Shown here: positions 17,056 through 24,522 of the stretch, one piece after another
How positions within the stretch are numbered: the first letter of the stretch is position 1
Layout: each line of letters begins with the position of its first letter
NCBI GenBank assembly: GCA_049519595.1
Contig: JBEKQP010000002.1
Location: 6,241 to 70,240, forward strand
Reading direction: 5' to 3'
Origin: CAWBRT01 sp049519595
GTDB taxonomy: Bacteria; Acidobacteriota; Terriglobia; Terriglobales; Acidobacteriaceae
DNA length: 64,000 nucleotides
Made by a program: the position numbers and the translations under genes
Notes under the pieces: model-generated
Told to the model about the DNA's origin: nothing
The model's database searches: none
Seen by the model: the letters and a program-made list of their open reading frames with translations, nothing else

Positions 17056-18663
17056 ATGATCGCCGGAAACATCCAAATCGCTTCGTCTGCTGCACAAAGC
17101 GCTCAAGGGGCAAGTGCAACCGGTAAATCGCCGGCTGCGGACTTTCAATTGGCCTTGCATGAGCACATGCGCAACGAACTGGGCAAATTCGCGGCGCGCC
17201 TGCCCGGAAGCGCGCGGTCCGCGGACGCCCCCCAGCGTGCCAAGAACTCCACTACCAGCAAACCCGCCAGGAAGCAGGTCTCAACCTCGCGGCCTGCGGC
17301 GGCTGCCCCGGATGAAACGGCTGCACCGCCGCAGCTTCGAACCCTTCCATCATTTCCGCCACCCGGTGCGACAGGCGCGAGCGTTTCCTCGACTCCTGCC
17401 GCGCAGGTAGATTCGTACCCAGCTCAGGGTTCGGGGCCGGGCCCTGCGGACGTGAGCGATGGCCGAGTTGAGCCCGCCGCTCATGAAAAGCTCCGGGCTC
17501 CTGCCGAGACGCCGGATGGCTCAGTCTCATCGGCGGTTTCCGTTGCCTTGGCCGGGAGTGCCCAGCAGGCTCCGGTTGACGACATTCAGCGTTCGCAACC
17601 AGAGCCGCCGAAAGCAGCTCAAGCGGGACAGCCTCGCTCATCAGTGCAAGCACTACCATCCGACGTTGATAAAGCGAGCCAAGACGCGTCGATAAGTTTG
17701 CCAGCAGGCGATCACGGCAACAAGCTTGAACTCGACGACGACCCAACCGCAGCCAGCGCGGTCGCAGCGCAGCCAAGCTCGGCCTTGCCGCCGCAGCAGC
17801 TCTCAGCCGCAGTCGTGTCAACCCTGCTGGCGGGCTCGGCGCAGAGCCCGCAAGCCAGTTTCGCAAAGCTAGCCGAGAGCGATGTCTCCGCGCAAGCAGT
17901 TGATGAAGTGTCCGCCGCGAAGCACGCGCCTTCGCGCAAGGATGTTGCCGATGGCCGCGATAGTGCATTGGGAGTCCACGCAAAAGCCGCACCCGCCGCG
18001 CTTGAACGGAAAGCGGCGGAAGCAGGCGATTCTCGAACTCCCGATGCAGCGGATCCGACGCAGCCGCGCGAGCAGGTGACTCAGGCCCACGCTTCCGATG
18101 CAGTTTCGAATTCATTCACCCAGGCACTCGCCGCCGAACGAAGCAAGCCGCCAGTGACTGAGACACCCACTCAGGAACCCACGCCGAGCGTGGGCGCTGC
18201 GACTCCGGAGCACATCCCCGGCACCATTGTCGAACTGCAGTCCGCGCGCATGACGAATAACGAGACCCAGGCGGAGATGCAGGTTGGGTTCCATACCGCC
18301 GATTACGGCCACGTTGAGATCAAGACAACGCTGCAGAATTCAGTGGTGGGCGCAACCATAGCGGTGGAGCACGCGGCTCTGCGCGAGCAAATCGCATCGG
18401 CTCTTCCCGAACTCAGGCACAGCTTTACGGAACGGCAAATCACTCTCGACTCGCTGACCGTAAGCGACTCGCTGTCGGCCTCGACATCATTCACCAATTC
18501 TCATCAACAACGCTCCAACCAGCGGCCAGCGGATGTCCCCTACCAAGGTTTCCAGGAAAGACCGGCAGAGCCGGATTGGGAAAGTAAATCCGGCGCGTCA
18601 TCCGGGCCGGTGCTGCAACCGTGGGGCGGGGATTCCGGCTCAGAGCTGAATGTGTTGGTCTGA
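17056..18663 (+). CDS. fliK: Flagellar hook-length control protein FliK
   Basis: A 535-residue secreted ruler protein. Seen: about 390 residues of Ala/Pro/Ser-rich low-complexity sequence, as in FliK ruler regions. The C-terminal domain follows, with a conserved beta core (HVEIKTTL, IAVEHAALREQI, LPELRHSFTERQI) that interacts with FlhB to switch export specificity. Just upstream of flgD and flgE, the usual place. ATG 17056 is chosen; an in-frame TTG at 17047 adds three residues and overlaps the predicted promoter. Confidence 0.88.
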   Translation: MIAGNIQIASSAAQSAQGASATGKSPAADFQLALHEHMRNELGKFAARLPGSARSADAPQRAKNSTTSKPARKQVSTSRPAAAAPDETAAPPQLRTLPSFPPPGATGASVSSTPAAQVDSYPAQGSGPGPADVSDGRVEPAAHEKLRAPAETPDGSVSSAVSVALAGSAQQAPVDDIQRSQPEPPKAAQAGQPRSSVQALPSDVDKASQDASISLPAGDHGNKLELDDDPTAASAVAAQPSSALPPQQLSAAVVSTLLAGSAQSPQASFAKLAESDVSAQAVDEVSAAKHAPSRKDVADGRDSALGVHAKAAPAALERKAAEAGDSRTPDAADPTQPREQVTQAHASDAVSNSFTQALAAERSKPPVTETPTQEPTPSVGAATPEHIPGTIVELQSARMTNNETQAEMQVGFHTADYGHVEIKTTLQNSVVGATIAVEHAALREQIASALPELRHSFTERQITLDSLTVSDSLSASTSFTNSHQQRSNQRPADVPYQGFQERPAEPDWESKSGASSGPVLQPWGGDSGSELNVLV

Positions 18664-18677
18664 AAGGAAGAATCATC

Positions 18678-18983
18678 ATGTACATCACGCCAACCCGCAT
18701 GGACGCCACCACACCCACCACTCCTACCGCGCAGACTACGGCTAGCTCCTCGACCAATACACTGAGCGACACGCAATCGATGTTTCTTACGCTCTTGACC
18801 ACGGAGTTGAAAACGCAGGATCCGACTGCGCCTGAAGACCCCACTCAAATGGTCGATCAGTTGGTGCAGTTCAACAGCTTAAATCAGCTCATCAACATCA
18901 ACGGTTCCATGAGTACGCTGGTCAGCGATGCCACGCCCGCAACCACTTCCGGTAGCCAGACAACCCCGACAGGAGCAAACTAA
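18678..18983 (+). CDS. flgD: Short hook-cap scaffold FlgD
   Basis: A 101-residue hook assembly scaffold. Seen: the N-terminal family signature FLTLLTTELKTQDPTAPEDP (residues about 36-55) followed by QMVDQLVQFNSLNQL. Typical FlgD proteins continue with an Ig-like and a Tudor-like domain (around 220 residues in total); these are missing here, so only the N-terminal export and assembly part remains. The start ATG 18678 has AAAGGAAG ahead of it. The stop overlaps flgE. Confidence 0.9.
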   Translation: MYITPTRMDATTPTTPTAQTTASSSTNTLSDTQSMFLTLLTTELKTQDPTAPEDPTQMVDQLVQFNSLNQLININGSMSTLVSDATPATTSGSQTTPTGAN

Positions 18984-20428
18984 TGCCTGATTTTTCGATA
19001 CCTCTTTCCGGGCTCATGGCCAGCCAAACGGCTCTTGCAGCCATCTCCAACAACCTTGCCAACATGAATACAACCGGTTACAAGGACAACGCCGTAAGCT
19101 TCCAGGACCTGTTCTACCAGAACATCGGTTCCACCGGCTCGGGGAATCCGGAACAGGTTGGCGCCGGGGTGGCGATTGGCAGCATAAGCACGAATTTCAC
19201 CGGCGGAGATCTCCAGACCACCGGCGTCGATTCCGACGTTGCCATCTCCAACAATGGGTTCTTTGTGCTTCAGGGAGACAACGGGGCGAACCTCTATACC
19301 CGCGATGGCGGGTTCACTGTCAATTCATCCGGGTATCTGGTGTCCCAGGACGGATACCAAGTGCTAGGTTATTCGGCAACCAACGGGCTAGTGAATACGA
19401 GCCAGGCGCTCGGACCGTTGCAAGTGGGCTCGGGGGAGATGAACCCTCCCCAAGCGACTAGTTCGATCCAGTTGCAAACCAACCTGAATGCAGGCTCTGC
19501 CGTCGGGGACACCTATTCGACTTCCATCGACGTCTATGACTCACTCGGCGACTCCCATGTGGTGACGGTAAACTTCACGAAGACGGCCGCAAACACGTGG
19601 GGATATACGATGACGGTTCCAGGCGCCGATGTAGGGACCAATCCCTCTGGCTGGAACTCCGCCACACCGTATACGGCGGGAGAGTTGGTCGTCCCAAATC
19701 CTCCGAATGGCTACTTGTATAAGTGCACGACGGCGGGAACCAGCGGCGCCACGGCGCCAACATTCCCAACCGGCAGCGGCACCACCGTAACCGACGGAAC
19801 CGCCGTTTGGACGGAGCAGAGCGCATTTCCGCCGGTGATCAGCAGTGGAGCGTTAAACTTCGATGGCACCGGCGCATTAACATCATGGACGGATGCCAGC
19901 CTCAATACCAACAGCGCCACCACGAACATCACCGGAATCAGCGTTAGCGGCCTCGCCGATGGCGCCAAGACCCTGACGTTCGATTGGGACCTCTCCAATA
20001 ACGGATCGCCGCTTCTGACCCAGGTAGCAGCGGCCAGCAGTACGCCTTCGACCACCCAGGACGGAACCAGCAGCGGAACCTTGACTGGTTTTTCGATCAA
20101 CAGCGATGGCACGATCGCGGGAGCTTTTGCCAATGGTACGCAAATACTCGGCCAGATTGCTTTGGCCGGCTTTAACAATGAGCAAGGCCTGGCGCGGCAA
20201 GGCGGTGACAACTTTACCGCGACGCTGGCTTCCGGGCAGGCCGCCATTGGCGCTCCCGGTACAAGTGGGCTCGGCAATTTAACCGGCGGCTCGCTGGAGA
20301 GTTCCAATGTGGACATCTCGACAGAGTTTTCAAACCTGATCATCGCGCAGCGCGAGTTTGAGGCAAATGCCAAATCGATCACTACCTTCGACGAGGTCAT
20401 GCAGGACACAATCAATCTCAAGCACTAG
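18983..20428 (+). CDS. flgE: Flagellar hook protein FlgE with an inserted phage-tail-like module
   Basis: A 481-residue hook subunit. Seen: N-terminal signature ISNNLANMNTTGYK and C-terminal SNVDISTEFSNLIIAQREFEANAKSI. The central part has FlgE body motifs (SIDVYDSLGDSHVVTVNFTK). Residues about 222-281 form a separate module with the pattern W-x-Y-x-G-V-x-NGYLYKC-AGTSG-x-P-x-FP-x-TV-DG-x-W. That pattern is common in phage tail and carbohydrate-binding proteins and is not part of standard FlgE. The module should be exposed on the hook surface; what it binds is unknown. Confidence 0.93.
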   Translation: MPDFSIPLSGLMASQTALAAISNNLANMNTTGYKDNAVSFQDLFYQNIGSTGSGNPEQVGAGVAIGSISTNFTGGDLQTTGVDSDVAISNNGFFVLQGDNGANLYTRDGGFTVNSSGYLVSQDGYQVLGYSATNGLVNTSQALGPLQVGSGEMNPPQATSSIQLQTNLNAGSAVGDTYSTSIDVYDSLGDSHVVTVNFTKTAANTWGYTMTVPGADVGTNPSGWNSATPYTAGELVVPNPPNGYLYKCTTAGTSGATAPTFPTGSGTTVTDGTAVWTEQSAFPPVISSGALNFDGTGALTSWTDASLNTNSATTNITGISVSGLADGAKTLTFDWDLSNNGSPLLTQVAAASSTPSTTQDGTSSGTLTGFSINSDGTIAGAFANGTQILGQIALAGFNNEQGLARQGGDNFTATLASGQAAIGAPGTSGLGNLTGGSLESSNVDISTEFSNLIIAQREFEANAKSITTFDEVMQDTINLKH

Positions 20429-20506
20429 ATCAGGTTTCAAGAAGGGTATCCCGAGGCTACCGAGCTTCGCTGGATATACCTTCGGCGAAACTGGTCAAGG
20501 CATTGA

Positions 20507-20538
20507 CCCGGCCGGCATGAGCAAGGTGCCTGGCCGGG
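20507..20538 (+). terminator. GC-rich hairpin after flgE
   Basis: CCCGGCC at 20507-20513 pairs with GGCCGGG at 20532-20538. There is no clear T-run behind it, so it may be a rho-dependent or processing site rather than an intrinsic terminator. Confidence 0.4.
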
Positions 20539-20690
20539 CCTATCTTAAGAATGTCTTCATGAAATCCCGCCAACATTGTTTCCGATACTCGGCAGCCGCA
20601 TTCGAAACTTGAGCGCAAGCTTCTCTCATCACACCTCTAAGTTGCCTGTTTTGAGATCACTTCAGAAGTTGAACGATTTTCCTTCGTTGC

Positions 20691-20708
20691 TCGGCATTGC
20701 GATTGCAT
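20691..20708 (+). promoter_or_regulatory. Candidate sigma-54 promoter of the export/switch operon
   Basis: TCGGCATTGCGATTGCAT has GG at 20693-20694 and GC at 20705-20706 with N10 between, and a full TTGCA -12 box. The -24 box is CGGCA rather than TGGCA. Predicted start near 20718, about 115 nt before the fliN-like gene. Confidence 0.5.
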
Positions 20709-20833
20709 TTCAGCTCACCAGAGAACGAGCCAGGCCCGCAACTGCAGCGAGTGTCCATCTCACCCGGGCAGAACGAGTGGGACGCAGTGGCTGGGCGGAT
20801 ATGGCCTGAGACTGAAATCTCTTTTGGGACGAG

Positions 20834-21103
20834 ATGGCCGATTCTGACCAACGCGGAACTGTTGTTGAATCCGTCGACACTCTGAGCTCAGTCGCAAAGT
20901 TCAGTTGCCGGATGTCGCTGGAAATACCCGTTCCACGATTTACCGTGCGCGATCTATTGCGGCTCTCGCCGGATGATGTGATCGACACCTGCTGGGCGCA
21001 GACCGCTGATGTTCCGCTGCGGATTAATGGATTGCTGCTGAGCTGGGCTGAATTCGAACTGATCGGTAACAAAATGGCGGTTCGATTGACGGAGTTGGAA
21101 TGA
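20834..21103 (+). CDS. Small SpoA-domain (FliN-family) protein
   Basis: An 89-residue protein made almost entirely of one SpoA (FliM/FliN C-terminal) domain. Seen: the pattern TVRDLLRLSPDDVIDT followed by DVPLRINGLLLSWAEFELI and a final beta strand KMAVRLTEL, which is the FliN signature order (LxLxxGDVIxL, V-xxNGxxxxxGE). It is a probable C-ring or export-docking component. It is the first gene of the export operon and overlaps fliO. A longer FliN-like protein is encoded at 28396-29235, so this cell would carry two FliN-family proteins beside FliM. Confidence 0.85.
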   Translation: MADSDQRGTVVESVDTLSSVAKFSCRMSLEIPVPRFTVRDLLRLSPDDVIDTCWAQTADVPLRINGLLLSWAEFELIGNKMAVRLTELE

Positions 21104-21585
21104 CGACCAAAAAGACAAGTTGCGAATCGCGAATGAGCGTTTCCCGGAAGACCAACCGAAACGGCAAGAAAAAGATGCAGCCGCCCTCTGTCTCACACCG
21201 CGCGCTTGGCCTTTTCGCCGCCATGTTGCTGCACCGCTGTTCGAAGCGGCTGTCAACCGTGTGGCGAAATCTGCGGCGCCGTCTGCGCCCGCAACGCAGA
21301 CCGCACAGCCTGCGCGTATGCAATGTGATTTCACTCGGCGAGAAGCGCTTCGTCGCCGTTGTGCAATATGGACGCAGGCGCTTCCTGGTGGGCGGCGGGG
21401 CCGGGGCGGTATCGTTACTGGCAAAACTCGACCGTGATGATTCGTCGGCAGAGCTGCTGTCGGCGACGCGGGAGGTGCGGAGCAATCTGCCTCCGTTGCC
21501 GCTCATTCCCGCCGCCGCGGCCGATGCGTCGCCATTCAACCTCGCGATGAAGGAATCGTCCGTGGGGACACGGCTGGCCATATGA
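21100..21585 (+). CDS. fliO: FliO-like flagellar biosynthesis protein
   Basis: A 161-residue protein at the fliO position, just before fliP. Seen: a very basic N-terminal half, then a FliO-type beta segment SLRVCNVISLGEKRFVAVV with FLVGGGAGAVSLLAKL. FliO normally has one transmembrane helix at the N-terminus. Here only a weak hydrophobic stretch (ALGLFAAMLLH) precedes the basic region, so membrane anchoring is doubtful. It overlaps both neighbours by ATGA junctions. The name rests on position and the C-terminal motif. Confidence 0.72.
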   Translation: MTTKKTSCESRMSVSRKTNRNGKKKMQPPSVSHRALGLFAAMLLHRCSKRLSTVWRNLRRRLRPQRRPHSLRVCNVISLGEKRFVAVVQYGRRRFLVGGGAGAVSLLAKLDRDDSSAELLSATREVRSNLPPLPLIPAAAADASPFNLAMKESSVGTRLAI

Positions 21586-22328
21586 AGAGCTTCAGGTTTT
21601 GGCTCGGTCTTCTCGCTTTCTTCCCAGCACCGGCCTGGGCCGGACCAACCATTCCCGGCCCGCCCCGAGATGCGACTCTGGGATGGTCCGGCTTTGGCCA
21701 AAGCGGGTCGGTGCCCTGGAGCATCGTTGTTCTGCTCACGCTGCTGACCCTGCTGCCGGCACTGTTGCTGTGCATGACGCCATTCGTGCGCCTGCTGGTG
21801 GTATTCCATTTCCTGCGGCAAGCGTTGGGAACGCAAACCGCCCCGACGAACCAGACCCTGTTGGGGCTGGCGCTGGTGCTCACTTTCTTTCTTATGCAGC
21901 CGGTGGGCGTGGCGATCCAGCAAACTTCAATTGCTCCGTTCCATCAGGGAAAAATCGATGCCTGGCAAGCGCTCGAAGCGGGCAGCGCGCCCTTGAAGTC
22001 GTTCATGCTTCGCTTCGTGCGGCCCAAGGACGAGTCGCTGTTCCTGGAGCTGGGGAACGTTCCGCGGCCCGCACGCGCCGAAGATTTGCCGTTTCGCGTG
22101 GTTATGCCAGCTTACATCCTTTCTGAACTCAAAGCCGGATTCCAGATCGGAGCCGTGCTGTTTCTTCCCTTCCTGGTAATCGACATCGTCGTGGCCTCGA
22201 TCACGACTTCGGTGGGGATGATGCAGCTGCCGCCGGTGGTGATTTCGACTCCTCTCAAGCTTTTGCTGTTTGTGATGGTGGATGGCTGGAATCTTTTGAT
22301 CGGGTCGTTGATGCGCAGTTTTGTCTGA
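21582..22328 (+). CDS. fliP: Flagellar export gate protein FliP
   Basis: A 248-residue inner-membrane component of the export gate. Seen: a cleavable-type signal peptide ending near APAWA, then the FliP signatures FVRLLVVFHFLRQALGTQ and PAYILSELKAGFQIG, and the closing helices with the MQLPPVVISTPLKLLLFV segment. Length is normal. The start overlaps the fliO stop and fliQ follows after eight bases. Confidence 0.96.
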   Translation: MKSFRFWLGLLAFFPAPAWAGPTIPGPPRDATLGWSGFGQSGSVPWSIVVLLTLLTLLPALLLCMTPFVRLLVVFHFLRQALGTQTAPTNQTLLGLALVLTFFLMQPVGVAIQQTSIAPFHQGKIDAWQALEAGSAPLKSFMLRFVRPKDESLFLELGNVPRPARAEDLPFRVVMPAYILSELKAGFQIGAVLFLPFLVIDIVVASITTSVGMMQLPPVVISTPLKLLLFVMVDGWNLLIGSLMRSFV

Positions 22329-22336
22329 GGTGCGTG

Positions 22337-22606
22337 ATGCCCATGGAAACCGTAGTGGAACTTGGACGCCGGACATTGGAGGCGGCGTTGACGGTCTGCG
22401 CTCCCATCCTGCTGATTGCGACATTAGTGAGCGTCACCGTCAACATTCTTCAAGTGCTGACCTCGGTACAGGAAATGACGATCGCAACCGTTCCGCGGCT
22501 GCTGGCAACCGCCGGGGCCCTGTTGCTGCTGATGCCGTGGATGCTGCGCAAGTTGACGCAATTCACCCTACAGATTCTGTCAAACTTCCGGCCTTTTCTG
22601 GGTTGA
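22337..22606 (+). CDS. fliQ: Flagellar export gate protein FliQ
   Basis: An 89-residue protein with two hydrophobic helices (APILLIATLVSVTVNIL and ATAGALLLLMPWML), joined by the family loop QVLTSVQEMTIATVPRL. It packs around FliP/FliR in the export gate. ATG 22337 lies six bases after TGAGG; a GTG at 22334 and an ATG at 22343 are alternatives. fliR follows with six bases between. Confidence 0.95.
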   Translation: MPMETVVELGRRTLEAALTVCAPILLIATLVSVTVNILQVLTSVQEMTIATVPRLLATAGALLLLMPWMLRKLTQFTLQILSNFRPFLG

Positions 22607-22612
22607 GTGGCT

Positions 22613-23383
22613 ATGGGCACCTTGGAACTGGAAACAATAGTTGCGGGAGCGGTGACGGTCGGGTTGCGCGTGAGCGGAATCCTGGTATTCGCCCCGTTCC
22701 TCGGCAGCAGCTCCATTGCGCCTCGCATCAAGGGCGGACTGGCATTGGCGTTGACGCTGTTGCTCTATCCCGTATGCGGGCGGCAACTGGATTTCGCGGC
22801 GCCGGGGAGCTGGCTGCACGTGGCGGTGGGTGAAATAGCGTTTGGTTTGCTGATCGGTCTGGCAGCGAATCTGATTTTCGAGGCCGCGCAGATGGCCGGA
22901 AGTATTCTCGGCTTCCAGATGGGCTATTCGCTGGTCAACGTCATCGACCCGCAGTCGCAGGTTGAAACCCCGGTGCTCGCCGTGCTTCACCAGACGATCG
23001 CGCTGCTCATCTTTCTGCACCTCAACGTTCATCACTGGCTGCTGCGCGCCGTGACGCGCAGTTATGCCTATCTCCCGGCGGGTACGGCGTTCCCGACCGG
23101 CTTGTCGGCTGGAGCCCTGCTGCAGGCGGCTGGTTCCATCTGGTTGGTTGGCATCCAGATCGCCGCGCCGACGCTGGCGGCGACGCTCATGGCCGACTTC
23201 GCGCTTGCTTTTCTGGGTAAGGCGTCGCCGCAGCTGCCAATCATGATCGTGGGCATGTCGGTGAAGAGCATGCTCGGAATGTTGGCGTTGATCGGTTCGT
23301 TGACGTACTGGCCACGGCTGTTTGAAAACCAATTTTCTCGCAGCATTGAGTTATGTGAACGAATGTTGCGGCTTGCGCACTAA
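22613..23383 (+). CDS. fliR: Flagellar export gate protein FliR
   Basis: A 256-residue multi-span membrane protein completing the FliPQR gate. Seen: the N-terminal GLRVSGILVFAPFLGSSSIA and central LIFEAAQMAGSILGFQMGYS motifs, several hydrophobic spans, and the conserved region ADFALAFLGKASPQLPIMIVG. ATG 22613 is preferred over GTG 22607. The gene ends 65 bp before flhB. Confidence 0.95.
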   Translation: MGTLELETIVAGAVTVGLRVSGILVFAPFLGSSSIAPRIKGGLALALTLLLYPVCGRQLDFAAPGSWLHVAVGEIAFGLLIGLAANLIFEAAQMAGSILGFQMGYSLVNVIDPQSQVETPVLAVLHQTIALLIFLHLNVHHWLLRAVTRSYAYLPAGTAFPTGLSAGALLQAAGSIWLVGIQIAAPTLAATLMADFALAFLGKASPQLPIMIVGMSVKSMLGMLALIGSLTYWPRLFENQFSRSIELCERMLRLAH

Positions 23384-23448
23384 AGCAGTTCCAAGGCCCG
23401 TATACCCAGTACGAGCTTTTCGCAATTCTGGTTTAAAGGACGACTTCG

Positions 23449-24522
23449 ATGGCGGGTGAAAAAACCGAGCAACCGACGCCGCGAAGAAGACTGAAAGCTC
23501 GCGAACAAGGACAGGTACCGCGCAGCCGCGAGCTGAGCAATGCGCTGGCTACCTTGGCTGCCCTGCTCGTGTTTGCTTGGCAAATCGACAAAGCCACCGC
23601 CCACTGGGCGCAGTACACGCGGCACGCGCTGACGGTTGCCATGAGCACCGATCTGAAACCGGAGACCGAGTTGCTGCCGCGTACGGCGTGGTTCGCGCTC
23701 CGCTGGTCGGCAGCCCCTATCGGAGCGGCATGGCTGACCGCAGCCATCGTTTCGCTGGCCCAGGGCGGACTGGTGTTTTCTCCGGCGGCGCTTGCCTTCA
23801 ATCCGTCGCGGCTGAGTCCGGCCGCCAAGCTGAAGCAGATATTTTCGATCACCGGTCTCAGTGCGCTGTTGAAATCCCTGTTGCCGGCCGGCTTCATTCT
23901 CTACCTGTCCGCGCAGGTCATCATGCGGGATTGGAACATTCTGCTGCACGGCACGCGCTGGAACCCGCGCCAATTCGCATCGTTCCTGATGGGCCGCATC
24001 TTCGAGATCAGTTGGAAAAGCATGCTGGTCATGTTGATCTGGAGCGCGCTGGATTACCTGCTGGTTCGTCAGAAGCACGAGAGCGGGTTGAAGATGAGCC
24101 GCGATGACCTTCGCGAGGAGATGAAGCAGACCGAGGGAAATCCGCAAATCAAGATGCGCATCCGCCGTTTGCAGCGACAGGTGCGGCGCAGAAAAATGCT
24201 GCAAGACGTGCAGCGTGCCGCCGTCGTGGTAGCCAATCCCAATCACTTCGCTGTCGCGCTGCAGTACGGCCCGGAACTAACCGCTCCGGTCGTGGTGGCC
24301 AAAGGGCGCAACCTGCTGGCGGAGCAGATCAAGCAGGCAGCGCGCTGGCACGGCATCGCAATCATGGAGAATCCGCCATTGGCGCATGCTCTTTACCGTT
24401 CCGTGCAGATCGGGCAGGCCATTCCGGCAAAGCTCTACGCCGCCGTGGCGGAGATTCTTGCGTTCGTCTATCGCATGCAGGCGCAGACGGCGCGGGCAAA
24501 GGAGCGCGGTCATGGCCGCTAA
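23449..24522 (+). CDS. flhB: Flagellar export switch protein FlhB with NPNH instead of NPTH
   Basis: A 357-residue export apparatus protein with four membrane spans and a cytoplasmic domain that self-cleaves between Asn and Pro to change substrate class from rod/hook to filament. Seen: N-terminal GEKTEQPTPRRRLKAREQGQ, the linker RDDLREEMKQTEGNPQIK, and the cleavage site. The site reads NPNH at residues 263-266, where nearly all relatives have NPTH; the Asn-Pro bond itself is kept. The flhA start overlaps the end by eleven bases. Confidence 0.95.
   Translation: MAGEKTEQPTPRRRLKAREQGQVPRSRELSNALATLAALLVFAWQIDKATAHWAQYTRHALTVAMSTDLKPETELLPRTAWFALRWSAAPIGAAWLTAAIVSLAQGGLVFSPAALAFNPSRLSPAAKLKQIFSITGLSALLKSLLPAGFILYLSAQVIMRDWNILLHGTRWNPRQFASFLMGRIFEISWKSMLVMLIWSALDYLLVRQKHESGLKMSRDDLREEMKQTEGNPQIKMRIRRLQRQVRRRKMLQDVQRAAVVVANPNHFAVALQYGPELTAPVVVAKGRNLLAEQIKQAARWHGIAIMENPPLAHALYRSVQIGQAIPAKLYAAVAEILAFVYRMQAQTARAKERGHGR

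Larger units (their letters stand above)
20429..20833. other. Non-coding gap between flgE and the export operon
   Basis: These 405 bp hold no ORF I believe. They contain a GC-rich hairpin shortly after flgE (20507-20538) and a good sigma-54-like element (20691-20708), so the gap looks like a terminator followed by the promoter of the next operon, with a leader of about 115 nt. Confidence 0.6.

Noticed and set aside
20358..20809. Short plus-strand ORFs after flgE
   Set aside because: No conserved motif or ribosome-binding site; the stretch is better read as a terminator and promoter region.
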